A stretch of DNA of 64,000 nucleotides from positions 92,247-156,246 of the forward strand of contig CAZHGD010000001.1 in NCBI GenBank assembly GCA_964531735.1, read 5' to 3'. Position 1 is the first letter of the stretch. Each line of letters starts with the position of its first letter. The stretch is from CAZHGD01 sp964531735 (lineage in GTDB: Bacteria; Armatimonadota; UBA10988). Shown here piece by piece: positions 8,686 to 16,013 of this stretch. The translations under genes were made by a program, and so were the position numbers. The notes beneath the pieces were generated by a model, which was not told the DNA's origin, searched no databases, and saw only the letters and a program-made list of their open reading frames with translations.

Positions 8686-9255
8686 ATGACCATCTCGTAC
8701 ACGGTCACCATCGACGATCTGGTGGCCTTCAACCTCCAGTACCACCAGTCGTCCGCGGCGTCGCGGCAGCGACAGCGGCAGGGGCAGCGGCTGCTGGCTG
8801 GTCTGCCGCTGCTGTGCGGCCTTGGCATGGCGCTGGCGATGCAGAGCGCGGTGCCGCTACTCGCAGCGGCGGCGGTGGCCGCCTGGGCGGCGCTGACCTA
8901 TCCGGCGCGCCTGCGCCAGGCGATCTCGCGGGCCGTGGTCCGGGCGTACCGGGAGGGCCGCAATCTGGCCTTGCTGGGTGACCACGCGCTGGACTTCGGC
9001 GCCGACGGGTTCGAGGTGCGCACCGCCGTCAGTCGGCTATTCTACGCCTACGAGGCCATCGAACGCGTCGAGGTCACCGACTCGCACACCTTCATCTACG
9101 TGGGCGCGAACCAGGCATTCATCATCCCGCACACTGCAGCCGACAGCGATGCCGCTGACTTCCGCGCACAGCTTGCCGAGCACATGGCCGGTCGCGGCCG
9201 CGAGCGGATGGTCTTCCCGGTCGAGACGCCGTTGAGGCAGACCGTCGATTCGTAG
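8686..9255 (+). CDS. YcxB-like membrane protein
   Basis: The 189-residue protein has the YcxB layout: a short N-terminal strand region (ISYTVTIDDLVAFNLQYH), a hydrophobic hairpin of two membrane segments at about residues 35-75 (LLAGLPLLCGLGMALAM and AVPLLAAAAVAAWAALTY), then a cytoplasmic PH-like C-terminal domain (GDHALDFGADGFEV, then YVGANQAFIIPHTA). ATG 8686 was preferred over the upstream in-frame start because the latter lies across the preceding hairpin. Function in the family is unknown. The neighbours give no obvious partner. Confidence 0.75.
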   Translation: MTISYTVTIDDLVAFNLQYHQSSAASRQRQRQGQRLLAGLPLLCGLGMALAMQSAVPLLAAAAVAAWAALTYPARLRQAISRAVVRAYREGRNLALLGDHALDFGADGFEVRTAVSRLFYAYEAIERVEVTDSHTFIYVGANQAFIIPHTAADSDAADFRAQLAEHMAGRGRERMVFPVETPLRQTVDS

Positions 9256-9302
9256 GGGCTATTGCCCACCAGGGCGTCGGGTGGGCTATTGCCCACCAGG
9301 GC
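9256..9302. repeat. Direct 20-base repeat, 27-base period, after the YcxB-like gene
   Basis: Two exact 20-base copies (9256-9275 and 9283-9302) begin immediately after the stop codon. The second lies in a 7-base stem with a TATT loop (9280-9286 with 9291-9297); the first keeps a 4-base stem. It may be a doubled terminator or a REP-like element. No further copy was noticed in the window. Confidence 0.7.
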
Positions 9303-9577
9303 CACGTCTCGCCCAGGGCCAGTTCACAGTCGCGCCCCCAGCCCGTCGCACCAGCACCGCGAGCGCTGAGGAGGGGCCGTCAGGCCCCGTCTCGAAGCGC
9401 GGCGAGAGGTGAGCCGCCCAACCGCCGCACTTGGTATCTTCACGGTCTGCCCCATCATGACGATGGTGGGGCGCGAACGGGACGGGGCAGGCCAGCTGCA
9501 CTTCAGGCTTGACTCCGCCAGGCCGTTCTGCCATCATCATGAAAACGTTACCGGTAACGTCTGGTGCAGGAGTGCGA
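9303..9577. other. Intergenic region upstream of the LacI-family gene
   Basis: About 275 bases without a convincing gene. Apart from the operator palindrome at 9545-9560 I see no clear promoter or small ORF; the open frames here lack ribosome sites. Confidence 0.5.
9545..9560. promoter_or_regulatory. LacI/GntR-type operator palindrome
   Basis: ACGTTACCGGTAACGT is a perfect 16-base palindrome with the TTACCGGTAA core seen in operators of LacI-family regulators such as E. coli GntR. It ends 17 bases before the start codon of the LacI-family gene, so it overlaps the expected leader or promoter and suggests autoregulation. Confidence 0.75.
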
Positions 9578-10600
9578 ATGGCGGGCATACGGGACATCGC
9601 GGCGGCGGCGGCGGTTTCGCCAGCGACGGTGTCGCGGGTGTTCAGCGGCAGCGCGGAGGTGCGCCAGGAGACGCGCGAGCGCGTGCTGGAGGCGGCGCGG
9701 CGGCTGAACTACCAGCCGGATCGGGCCGCGCGCAATCTCCGTCGGCGGGCGCAGGACGCGCCGGGGCTGACCTACACGGCGGGACTGGTGCTGCTGAGCG
9801 GCGAGGTCTTCCGCGCCGATCCGTTCGCCGGCGAGTTGGCGGCGGCGGTGGAGCACGCCCTGCGGACGCTGGGCTTCGGCTTGCGCGTGATGACCAGCCA
9901 TCCGCAGGGCGACCTGCCGGCCGAGGTGGCCGGCGGCGAGGTCGATGGCGTGGTGGTCTGCGGGTCCGGTCCGGTGGTGGCCGCGTTGGCGGCGGCGGTG
10001 CCGACGGTGACGGTCGACTCCTACGACCCGGCGCTGGGCGCGTACGGGGTGGTACCCGACTACCGCCAGGGCGTGGCCGAGGTGGTGCGGCGGCTGGTGG
10101 CCGGTGGTGCGCGGCGCGTGGCGCTGGGCATCGACGCGCCGACCGGCGAGGGGCTGGGCTTCCACCAGCAGGTGCGGGCCGGCGGCCAGGACGGGCTGGC
10201 GGCGGCCGGCCTGGCGGGTGTCGAGGTGGTGCCCGTGGGGGCGGCCGGCAGCGCCGCGCAGGGCTACGCCATGGGCCGCCGCCTGTTCAGCGGTGTCATG
10301 CGGCCGTTCGACGCCGTGGTGGCCAGTGACGGTGCCATGCTCGGGCTCTACCGCGCGGCCGGCGAGGCCGGTCTAGCGGTTCCCGAGCAGGTGAGCCTGG
10401 TGGGCATCGACGGCGTGCGCGACAGCGAGTATCTGTTCCCACCGTTGACCACGGTGGACACGGGCATCGCCGGACTGGCGGCCGACGCGGTGCGCGTGTT
10501 GTGCGCGGGCGTGCGCGCTGGTGAGCCGCGCCGCGGCGTGGCGATTCGACCGGTGCGGTTGGTCGAGCGACGTTCGGCGCGGTTGGCGCCGGGCGGGTAG
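9578..10600 (+). CDS. LacI-family transcriptional regulator
   Basis: This 340-residue protein starts at ATG 9578 with AGGAG close upstream. Residues about 3-50 are the LacI helix-turn-helix and hinge (GIRDIAAAAAVSPATVSRVF, LEAARRLNYQPDRAARNL). The rest is a periplasmic-binding-protein-like effector domain, probably for a sugar or sugar acid: GYAMGRRLFSG, DAVVASDGAMLGLY and the C-terminal VSLVGIDGV and PPLTTVDT blocks. The palindrome 17 bases before the start is the likely own operator. The aminotransferase gene begins 29 bases downstream and is probably co-transcribed. Confidence 0.93.
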   Translation: MAGIRDIAAAAAVSPATVSRVFSGSAEVRQETRERVLEAARRLNYQPDRAARNLRRRAQDAPGLTYTAGLVLLSGEVFRADPFAGELAAAVEHALRTLGFGLRVMTSHPQGDLPAEVAGGEVDGVVVCGSGPVVAALAAAVPTVTVDSYDPALGAYGVVPDYRQGVAEVVRRLVAGGARRVALGIDAPTGEGLGFHQQVRAGGQDGLAAAGLAGVEVVPVGAAGSAAQGYAMGRRLFSGVMRPFDAVVASDGAMLGLYRAAGEAGLAVPEQVSLVGIDGVRDSEYLFPPLTTVDTGIAGLAADAVRVLCAGVRAGEPRRGVAIRPVRLVERRSARLAPGG

Positions 10601-10629
10601 GGGTTGCGAGAGGCAGGAGGCGGACAGCC

Positions 10630-11811
10630 ATGTACGAGATCGGACAGGCAGAGATCGATGCGGTGGCGCGGGTCATCAACTCGGGCCAGCTCTTCCGGTA
10701 CCGCGGTGGTGAAGGCGGCGAGGTGGACACCTTCGAGCGGAGTCTGTGTGCGATGCTGGACCAGCCGTACTTCGTGACGGTGACCAGCGGCACGGCAGCG
10801 CTGATCTGCGGGCTGGTGGGTCTGGAGATCGGCCCGGGCGACGAGGTGATCGTGCCCGGGTACACCTTCATGGCCACCGCTTCGGCGGTGGTGGCCGTGG
10901 GTGCCATTCCCGTGGTGGTCGACATCGACGAGAGCTGTTGTCTGGACCCGGTGGCGCTGGAGCGGGCCATCGGGCCGCGCACCAAGGCGGTGATCCCGGT
11001 CCACATGCGCGGGCTCCCGTGCGACCTGGACGGCATTCAGGCGGTCTGTCGCCGGCATGGCCTGAAGCTGCTCGAAGACGCCTGCCAGGGCTTCGGCGGT
11101 CAGTACCACGGGCGCTGGCTGGGCGCCATCGGCGATGCCGGCGCCTACAGCTTCAACCACTTCAAGACCATCTCGTGCGGCGAAGGCGGCGGCGTGACCA
11201 CGGCCTCACGCGAGGTGTTCGAGCGGGCGCTGACCCATCACGACAGCGGCACGGCCTTCCGCGGCCACGCTGGCGAGATGACCATCCCGCTGTTCTGCGG
11301 CACCAACTTCCGCTGCAACGAACTCCTCGGCGCGGTGCTCAACGTGCAGTTGTCGCGCCTGGCCGGGATTCGCACGCGCCTGCGCGAGCGGCGCGACCTG
11401 TTGCGCGAGCGGCTGGACGGATCGTCCGCGTTCGAACTGAGCCCGGTGAACGACGTCGAGGGCGACCTGGGCGCCGTGGTGGGCCTGCTCTTCGAGACCG
11501 CGGCGCAGCGCCAGGCGGCTGAGCGCCATCTGGCGTCGGCCGGCCAAGGCTTTGCCGCCGGCTCGCCCATCGACAGCGGGATCCACGTGTACAGCCGCTG
11601 GCAGCCCATCATCGAGCAGCGCGGCTCGTACCATCCGGCGCACGACGCCTATCGGCGACCGGAGAACGAGGGTTGCCGCAAGACGGTGACGCCGGACATG
11701 CTGCCGCGGACCCTGGACATTCTCGACCGGACGCTGCACCTGGTGCTCGACACCAAGACGCCGTTGGAGCACTACGCGGCCTTGGCGGCGAAGCTGCGCG
11801 AACTGGGCTGA
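10630..11811 (+). CDS. DegT/DnrJ/EryC1/StrS-family aminotransferase
   Basis: The 393-residue PLP enzyme of aspartate-aminotransferase fold starts at ATG 10630 behind AGGAGG. Conserved family features are SGTAALICGL (phosphate-binding), GDEVIVPGYTFMAT, DACQGFGG (Asp that contacts the pyridine nitrogen) and SFNHFKTISCGEGG, where Lys179 should form the internal aldimine. Family members convert keto-sugars to amino sugars or act in related sugar-nucleotide chemistry, but many in environmental bacteria lie beside sugar-catabolic genes. The LacI-family neighbour suggests sugar-responsive expression rather than constitutive glycan synthesis. A hairpin at 11818-11843 ends the unit. Confidence 0.9.
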   Translation: MYEIGQAEIDAVARVINSGQLFRYRGGEGGEVDTFERSLCAMLDQPYFVTVTSGTAALICGLVGLEIGPGDEVIVPGYTFMATASAVVAVGAIPVVVDIDESCCLDPVALERAIGPRTKAVIPVHMRGLPCDLDGIQAVCRRHGLKLLEDACQGFGGQYHGRWLGAIGDAGAYSFNHFKTISCGEGGGVTTASREVFERALTHHDSGTAFRGHAGEMTIPLFCGTNFRCNELLGAVLNVQLSRLAGIRTRLRERRDLLRERLDGSSAFELSPVNDVEGDLGAVVGLLFETAAQRQAAERHLASAGQGFAAGSPIDSGIHVYSRWQPIIEQRGSYHPAHDAYRRPENEGCRKTVTPDMLPRTLDILDRTLHLVLDTKTPLEHYAALAAKLRELG

Positions 11812-11817
11812 ACGCCG

Positions 11818-11843
11818 GCGGGCCGGGGCATACCCCGGCCCGC
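11818..11843 (+). terminator. GC-rich terminator-like hairpin
   Basis: Perfect 11-base stem (11818-11828 with 11833-11843) and a CATA loop, 6 bases after the aminotransferase stop; no long T-tract. Confidence 0.7.
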
Positions 11844-11881
11844 TTCGCAACCTGGGCCGGACGCGGTTGTCCGAAACCAGT

Positions 11882-12847
11882 ATGCAGCCCATTGCGACCG
11901 GGGTGACCGAGTTTCTGGACCAGCTCAGCGTCGAGCGTGGGCTGAGCACCAACACGCTGGAGGCGTATGCCTCCGACCTGGACCAGTTCACGGCGTTCCT
12001 CAGCGACGCCGGCATCTCCACGCCGGCGGAGGTCAGCCTCGAGACGATCGATCTCTTCCTCAGCAGCCTCTGGGCGCGCGGGCTGAAGACGCGCAGCGTG
12101 GCCCGCAAGGCGACCGCGCTACGGCGGTTCTTCTTGTTCCTCGAGCGTGAGGGCACCGTGCCGGTGGACCTGGCGGAGCGGATCCCGGTGCCGCGGAGCG
12201 GGCGCTACCTGCCCGAGGTGCTGTCGGAAGAGGATGTCCAGGCGCTGCTCGCCGCCGCGATGCCGGTGCAGGTGAGTAGCGAGGACGAGCTGCGCCGGGC
12301 GCTGCGCGACACGGCGATGCTCGAAACGGCCTATGCCGGCGGTCTGCGCGTCAGTGAGCTGATCGGCTTGCGGAACGGCGACGTACAGCTACGCCACCGC
12401 TGGCTCCGCGTCTGCGGGAAGGGCAATCGCGAGCGGGTGGTGCCGATCGGCGTTCCGGCGGTCGAGGCCATCGAGCTCTACCTGCGCGACGCCCGCACGG
12501 TCTGGGCCGGTCGGAGCACCGGCGACACGCTGTTCATCACCTCGCGCGGCATGGGGCTGACGCGCGTGGCTTTCTACAAGATCGTGCGGCGTGTGGCCGA
12601 CCGCGCAGGACTCGGCCAGCGGATCCCGCCGGTGGGGCCGCACACGCTACGCCACAGCTTCGCCACGCACCTGCTCAACCACGGCGCCGACCTGCGCGCC
12701 ATTCAGGAGTTGCTCGGGCACGCCGATGTCGGCACGACGCAGATCTACACCCACGTGGGGAAAGAACGGCTGGAGCGTGTCTACCGCGAAACGCACCCAC
12801 GCGCGGTGGGCGACCTGCGGTCCGTCCGCGAGACAGTAAGCACCTGA
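11882..12847 (+). CDS. Tyrosine recombinase XerC/XerD type
   Basis: The 321-residue protein has an N-terminal SAM-like core-binding domain (residues about 1-90: EFLDQLSVERGLSTNTLEAY) and the catalytic domain with the full set Arg156 (GGLRVSEL), Lys180 (GKGNRER), His254 and Arg257 (HTLRHSFATHLL), His280 (LLGHADVGTTQIY) and Tyr289. Length and motifs fit XerC/XerD, which resolve chromosome dimers at dif with FtsK. Whether it is XerC or XerD I cannot say. The start is uncertain: ATG 11882 gives the usual N-terminus, and an in-frame TTG at 11867 adds five residues; neither has a strong ribosome site. A hairpin overlaps the stop codon. Confidence 0.9.
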   Translation: MQPIATGVTEFLDQLSVERGLSTNTLEAYASDLDQFTAFLSDAGISTPAEVSLETIDLFLSSLWARGLKTRSVARKATALRRFFLFLEREGTVPVDLAERIPVPRSGRYLPEVLSEEDVQALLAAAMPVQVSSEDELRRALRDTAMLETAYAGGLRVSELIGLRNGDVQLRHRWLRVCGKGNRERVVPIGVPAVEAIELYLRDARTVWAGRSTGDTLFITSRGMGLTRVAFYKIVRRVADRAGLGQRIPPVGPHTLRHSFATHLLNHGADLRAIQELLGHADVGTTQIYTHVGKERLERVYRETHPRAVGDLRSVRETVST

Positions 12848-12883
12848 CCGCGCCATCGCCTCATTGAGGGACGGCGCGGTCAG
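12844..12883 (+). terminator. Hairpin overlapping the xer stop codon
   Basis: Perfect 11-base inverted repeat (12844-12854 with 12873-12883) whose left arm includes the recombinase stop codon. It lies between two converging genes and could serve both directions. No T-tract follows. Confidence 0.65.
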
Positions 12884-12896
12884 ATGGCCGACCACG

Positions 12897-12989
12897 TCAG
12901 CGGCGGGTCTTGAAGCGGTTTCGGCGCCGGCGCTTCTTGGCCAGGTGCTTGCGAACTTTCCGACGGTGCTTCTTCTTGTCGCTGCTCAA
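12897..12989 (-). CDS. 30-residue highly basic protein, possible ribosomal-type (bS22/AURKAIP1-COX24-like)
   Basis: A minus-strand frame opens with TTG (12987-12989), has GAGGA nine bases upstream, and encodes 30 residues, of which more than half are Lys, Arg or His (SSDKKKHRRKVRKHLAKKRR and on to FKTRR). The clean ribosome site, the lack of any overlapping gene and the composition argue for a real gene. It resembles in character the tiny basic ribosomal proteins (bS22, Thx) and the AURKAIP1/COX24 basic domain, but this is likeness, not demonstrated homology. It would be missed by callers with a 90-base or ATG/GTG-only limit. Confidence 0.6.
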   Translation of the reverse strand: MSSDKKKHRRKVRKHLAKKRRRRNRFKTRR

Positions 12990-13122
12990 AGCTGTGGGTC
13001 CTCGTTAGGTCTGGTGTGGAACCGGTGTCGACCGACACCGGACGCTGCTCAACCGCAGGGACAGGGCTAGCCCGTCGGGCGGCGACCCGCACTGCGAACG
13101 ATAGCCGACGGATCCGCTGTTG

Positions 13123-13392
13123 TCAAGGCTCAGGTTGGGTTGCCCGTTCCAGGGCGGCCAGCGTGGCGAGCGCTTCGGCCGCGCTGGTGCCGCACATGTC
13201 GGCCGTTGGCCGCAGGCGCACGCAGACGGCGGGCCGTTCGGGCCGTCCGAACAGGCGGCACCGCCCGTCGGCCGTCAACTGCACGCAAGGCACGCCGGCC
13301 GGTTTGCCACCAGGCAGGCCGGGAATCGCCGACGAGATGGACGGGGCGATGCAGCAGGCGGCGCAGCCGGGCCGGCAGGCCAGGGCGGCCAC
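13123..13392 (-). CDS. YkgJ-family cysteine-cluster protein
   Basis: The 89-residue protein starts at GTG 13392, four bases after the aroE stop, so it is co-transcribed as the last gene of the mltG-yqeG-aroE unit. It carries the YkgJ/UPF0153 pattern: CRPGCAACCIAPSIS, PGGKPAGVPCVQL, CRLFGRPERPAVC and a final Met-Cys-Gly. The conserved cysteines are thought to bind zinc or an Fe-S cluster; the biological role is unknown. Length matches short stand-alone members. A longer reading through the aroE end is not needed. Confidence 0.8.
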   Translation of the reverse strand: MAALACRPGCAACCIAPSISSAIPGLPGGKPAGVPCVQLTADGRCRLFGRPERPAVCVRLRPTADMCGTSAAEALATLAALERATQPEP

Positions 13393-13396
13393 GGTG

Positions 13397-14260
13397 TCAA
13401 CTCGCCTGGGCGCGGCGCTCCAGCTCGGTCTGGAGCACGGTGCGCATGATGTCGACCGGCGGCTCGACGCCGGTCCAGCGGCGAAACGACAGCGCGCCCT
13501 GGTGGACGAGCATGTCGACTCCGTTGAGGCAGTGCGCGCCCAGTTCGGCCGCACGGGCGAGGAACCGAGTGCGCAACGGGTTGTAGATGATATCGACCAC
13601 CCAGGCGTCGGGTCGCAGGCGCTCGAGGTGCAGCGGCTCCTCATCGACGCGCGGTGCCATGCCCACCGACGTGGTGTTGACCACCAGGTCGGCCTCGGCG
13701 GCGAGGCCCGCGTCCAGTGGCCCCGCCTGAGCCACGCCGGCGCGCTGGCGGCAGAGCAGCTCGACCAGTGTGTCGGCGCGGGCGGCGGTGCGATTGAGGA
13801 TGTGTACCGCCGCGACGCCATGGCGGACGAGCGCCAGCGAGACGGCGCGCGCGCTGCCGCCGGCGCCCAGTAGGACCACGCGGCGTCCGGCCACCTCGCA
13901 GCCCGCCGCGGCCAGACCGGCCACGAAGCCGGGCCCGTCGGTGCTGTCGCCGATGATGCGGTCGCCGTCGAAGTGGACGGTGTTCACCGTGCCCGTCAGC
14001 CTGGCCGCGGGGGTGGCCACGTCGACCAGCGTCAGCAGGCCTTCCTTGTGCGGGATGGTGGCGTTGAAGCCCAGCAGGCCCGCTGCCCGGAAGCCGCGCA
14101 CCGCGTCGGCCAGGTCGTCGGGTGCCACCTCGAAAGGCACGTAGACCAGGTCGAGGCCGAGGGCCTCGATCACCGCGTTGTGCATCGGTGGCGAGAAGCT
14201 GTGGCGGACCGGGTAGCCGATCACGCCGATCACGCGCGTGGTGCCCCAGACTGCTGGCAT
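13397..14260 (-). CDS. aroE: Shikimate dehydrogenase
   Basis: The 287-residue enzyme reduces 3-dehydroshikimate to shikimate with NADPH in aromatic amino acid synthesis. The substrate domain has GYPVRHSFSPPMHNA and NATIPHKEG, with catalytic Lys72, and Asp108 in GDSTDGPGF. The nucleotide site is GAGGSARAV, followed by ILNRTAARA. Length fits the family. Its ATG directly follows the yqeG stop (0-base gap). The order yqeG then aroE recalls the Firmicutes yqeG-yqeH-aroE cluster, here without yqeH. Confidence 0.95.
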   Translation of the reverse strand: MPAVWGTTRVIGVIGYPVRHSFSPPMHNAVIEALGLDLVYVPFEVAPDDLADAVRGFRAAGLLGFNATIPHKEGLLTLVDVATPAARLTGTVNTVHFDGDRIIGDSTDGPGFVAGLAAAGCEVAGRRVVLLGAGGSARAVSLALVRHGVAAVHILNRTAARADTLVELLCRQRAGVAQAGPLDAGLAAEADLVVNTTSVGMAPRVDEEPLHLERLRPDAWVVDIIYNPLRTRFLARAAELGAHCLNGVDMLVHQGALSFRRWTGVEPPVDIMRTVLQTELERRAQAS

Positions 14261-14791
14261 CTAGCGGTCTCCCGACGGCTCTTCGAAGACGCGATGGCGG
14301 GCCCAATGGCGGAGCATCCGTCGCTCCATCGGCCGCATCAACCGGTAGAGCACGAAGTCGTTGCCGGTCATCGGCGGCACGAAGATGGTCAGCATGCCGG
14401 CGAGGTTGCCGCCGAGGATGTCGGTGAGGATCTGGTCACCGATCATCACAGTCTGCTCGGGGGTGGTCGCCAGCGCCTTCATGGCGCGGCGGAAGCCGGA
14501 GCGGAACGGCTTGCGGGCCAAGGAGAAGGCCGGCATCTGGTACGGCGCCACCATCGCGGCCACGCGTCGGATGTGCTGCGAGTTGGACAGCACGCAGAGG
14601 CGCCGGCCGCTGGCCTGCATCAGTTCGATCCAGGCGGCCACGGGCGGGTCGAGCTGATAGTCCTTGCGCGGCACGAGCGTGTTGTCGGCGTCGAGGATGA
14701 CGCCGGTGATGCCGTACTGGTCCAGCAGCGCGGGGGTGACCTCGCAGACCGAGGGCAGGACCAGCCGGGGAGCCAGCCAGCGACGCATCAT
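14261..14791 (-). CDS. yqeG: YqeG-family HAD-superfamily phosphatase (subfamily IIIA)
   Basis: The 176-residue cytoplasmic protein has HAD motif I VILDADNTLV (Asp34 and Asp36 of DxDxT), motif II in LCVLSNS, the Lys of ARKPFRSG and motif IV MIGDQILTDILGGN. These are the usual YqeG signatures. The physiological substrate is unknown. ATG 14791 of the ATG-ATG pair is two bases after the mltG stop, implying translational coupling. The MMRRWLAPRLVLPSVCEVTP start fits homologues. Confidence 0.9.
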   Translation of the reverse strand: MMRRWLAPRLVLPSVCEVTPALLDQYGITGVILDADNTLVPRKDYQLDPPVAAWIELMQASGRRLCVLSNSQHIRRVAAMVAPYQMPAFSLARKPFRSGFRRAMKALATTPEQTVMIGDQILTDILGGNLAGMLTIFVPPMTGNDFVLYRLMRPMERRMLRHWARHRVFEEPSGDR

Positions 14792-14793
14792 GG

Positions 14794-15879
14794 TCAGCGC
14801 ACCTTCTCGGCTTCGGCCTTGGCCCGCCGGTGCTCGGCCGCCGTCCGGCTGAACACGTGTCGGCCATCGCCCGCCAGGACGAAGAACAGGTAGTCGTGCC
14901 GCGCCGGTCGCGCCGCCGCCGCCAGCGACGCGCGCCCGGGCGAGGCAATCGGGCCGGGCGGCAGGCCCTTCTGACGGTACGTATTGTACGGCGAATCGAC
15001 CTGCAGGTCGCGCAGGAGCAGGCGCTCTTTGTGGACGCCGAGCGCGTACTGCACCGTGGAGCACAGCTCCAGCTTGAGTCCCTGGCGCAGGCGGTTCTCG
15101 ATGACCCCGGCGACGCGGGCGCGCTCTTCGGCCACCTTCACCTCGCGCTCCACCAGTGAGGCGATGGTGACCACCTCATGGCGCGGGCGGGCCGGCTGAC
15201 GCTGGCTGGACAGCTCGCGCCAGATGGACGTGAAGCGTTTGACCTGCGCCTCGATGAGTTCGCGCGGCCCGGCGTCCAGCGGCAGGTGGTAGGTGGCCGG
15301 ATAGAGGTAGCCCTCCAGCGTCGCTCCGGCGGGCAGGTCCTTCAGGCCGAAGGACGCGGCTTCACTGGTGGCGAGACGGACGTACTCGGCGGCGTCGCCG
15401 ATGCCGGCGTCGGCGCAGCGTTCGGCCATGCCCTTGAGGTCGAGCCCTTCGGGCAAGGTGACTCGCCGGGTGCTGACCTTGCCGCTGACCACCTCGTCGA
15501 GAATCTGGTCGACGCTGGAGGCCGGCGAGAGCTGGTACCAGCCGGCCTTCAGTTGGCCGCCGAGGCGGCGCTCGCGCGCCCGGCGCCGGAAGGCCCGCGC
15601 GTCGCGCACCAGGTGCGCGGCCTGGAGGCGCTCGCCGAGGCGGCCCACCGTGTCACCGCGCTTGACCTCGAACGGCCGTGTCTCGCCCGGCCCCACCGGC
15701 AGCAGCAGTTGCTGGTAGCGGTGGCGCGACCAGGCGCTGAGGGCGAAGCCGCCGGCGATGACGAAGACGACCAGGATGGCCGCACCGAGCGCGAAGCTGA
15801 GCCGGCGGCTGGACGGTGTGGTGCTGCTACCCAACAGGGCCTCCGTGGCGGCGGCCGGGCGGCGGCCGGGCGCCGTCAT
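14794..15879 (-). CDS. mltG: Endolytic murein transglycosylase MltG
   Basis: The 361-residue inner-membrane protein has a cytoplasmic tail of about 27 residues, one membrane helix (LSFALGAAILVVFVIAGGFAL), a LysM-like region (FEVKRGDTVGRLGERL) and the YceG/MltG catalytic domain. Catalytic Glu244 lies in ASLVEREVK, matching Glu218 of the E. coli enzyme. Other family marks are STVQYALG and DSPYNTY with GLPPGPIASPG. The enzyme cleaves nascent peptidoglycan strands and probably sets strand length. It heads the operon; a TACAAT element lies only 7-12 bases before the ATG, so the message may be nearly leaderless. Confidence 0.95.
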   Translation of the reverse strand: MTAPGRRPAAATEALLGSSTTPSSRRLSFALGAAILVVFVIAGGFALSAWSRHRYQQLLLPVGPGETRPFEVKRGDTVGRLGERLQAAHLVRDARAFRRRARERRLGGQLKAGWYQLSPASSVDQILDEVVSGKVSTRRVTLPEGLDLKGMAERCADAGIGDAAEYVRLATSEAASFGLKDLPAGATLEGYLYPATYHLPLDAGPRELIEAQVKRFTSIWRELSSQRQPARPRHEVVTIASLVEREVKVAEERARVAGVIENRLRQGLKLELCSTVQYALGVHKERLLLRDLQVDSPYNTYRQKGLPPGPIASPGRASLAAAARPARHDYLFFVLAGDGRHVFSRTAAEHRRAKAEAEKVR

Positions 15880-15885
15880 GGCGGC

Positions 15886-15891
15886 ATTGTA
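15886..15891 (-). promoter_or_regulatory. Candidate -10 element of the mltG operon
   Basis: TACAAT on the minus strand ends seven bases before the mltG ATG. No good -35 is seen at 16-18 bases. If used, transcription would begin at or next to the start codon, giving a leaderless message; otherwise the annotated start may be too early. Confidence 0.35.
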
Positions 15892-15929
15892 CCATAGTCG
15901 ACGCGCGCGCCCGGCGGGCCGCGGCGACC

Positions 15930-15958
15930 TTGACGCAGTGGAGCCGATATGCTAAGTT
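15930..15958 (+). promoter_or_regulatory. Candidate promoter for the sugar isomerase gene
   Basis: A good -35 (TTGACG, 15930-15935) is followed at 17 bases by a weak -10 (TAAGTT, 15953-15958), about 55 bases before ATG 16014. Confidence 0.3.
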
Positions 15959-16013
15959 CCGCACCGTGGCGAGGGACGGTCGCCCGACGATTTGGACGGA
16001 AGGTGAGGGATCC

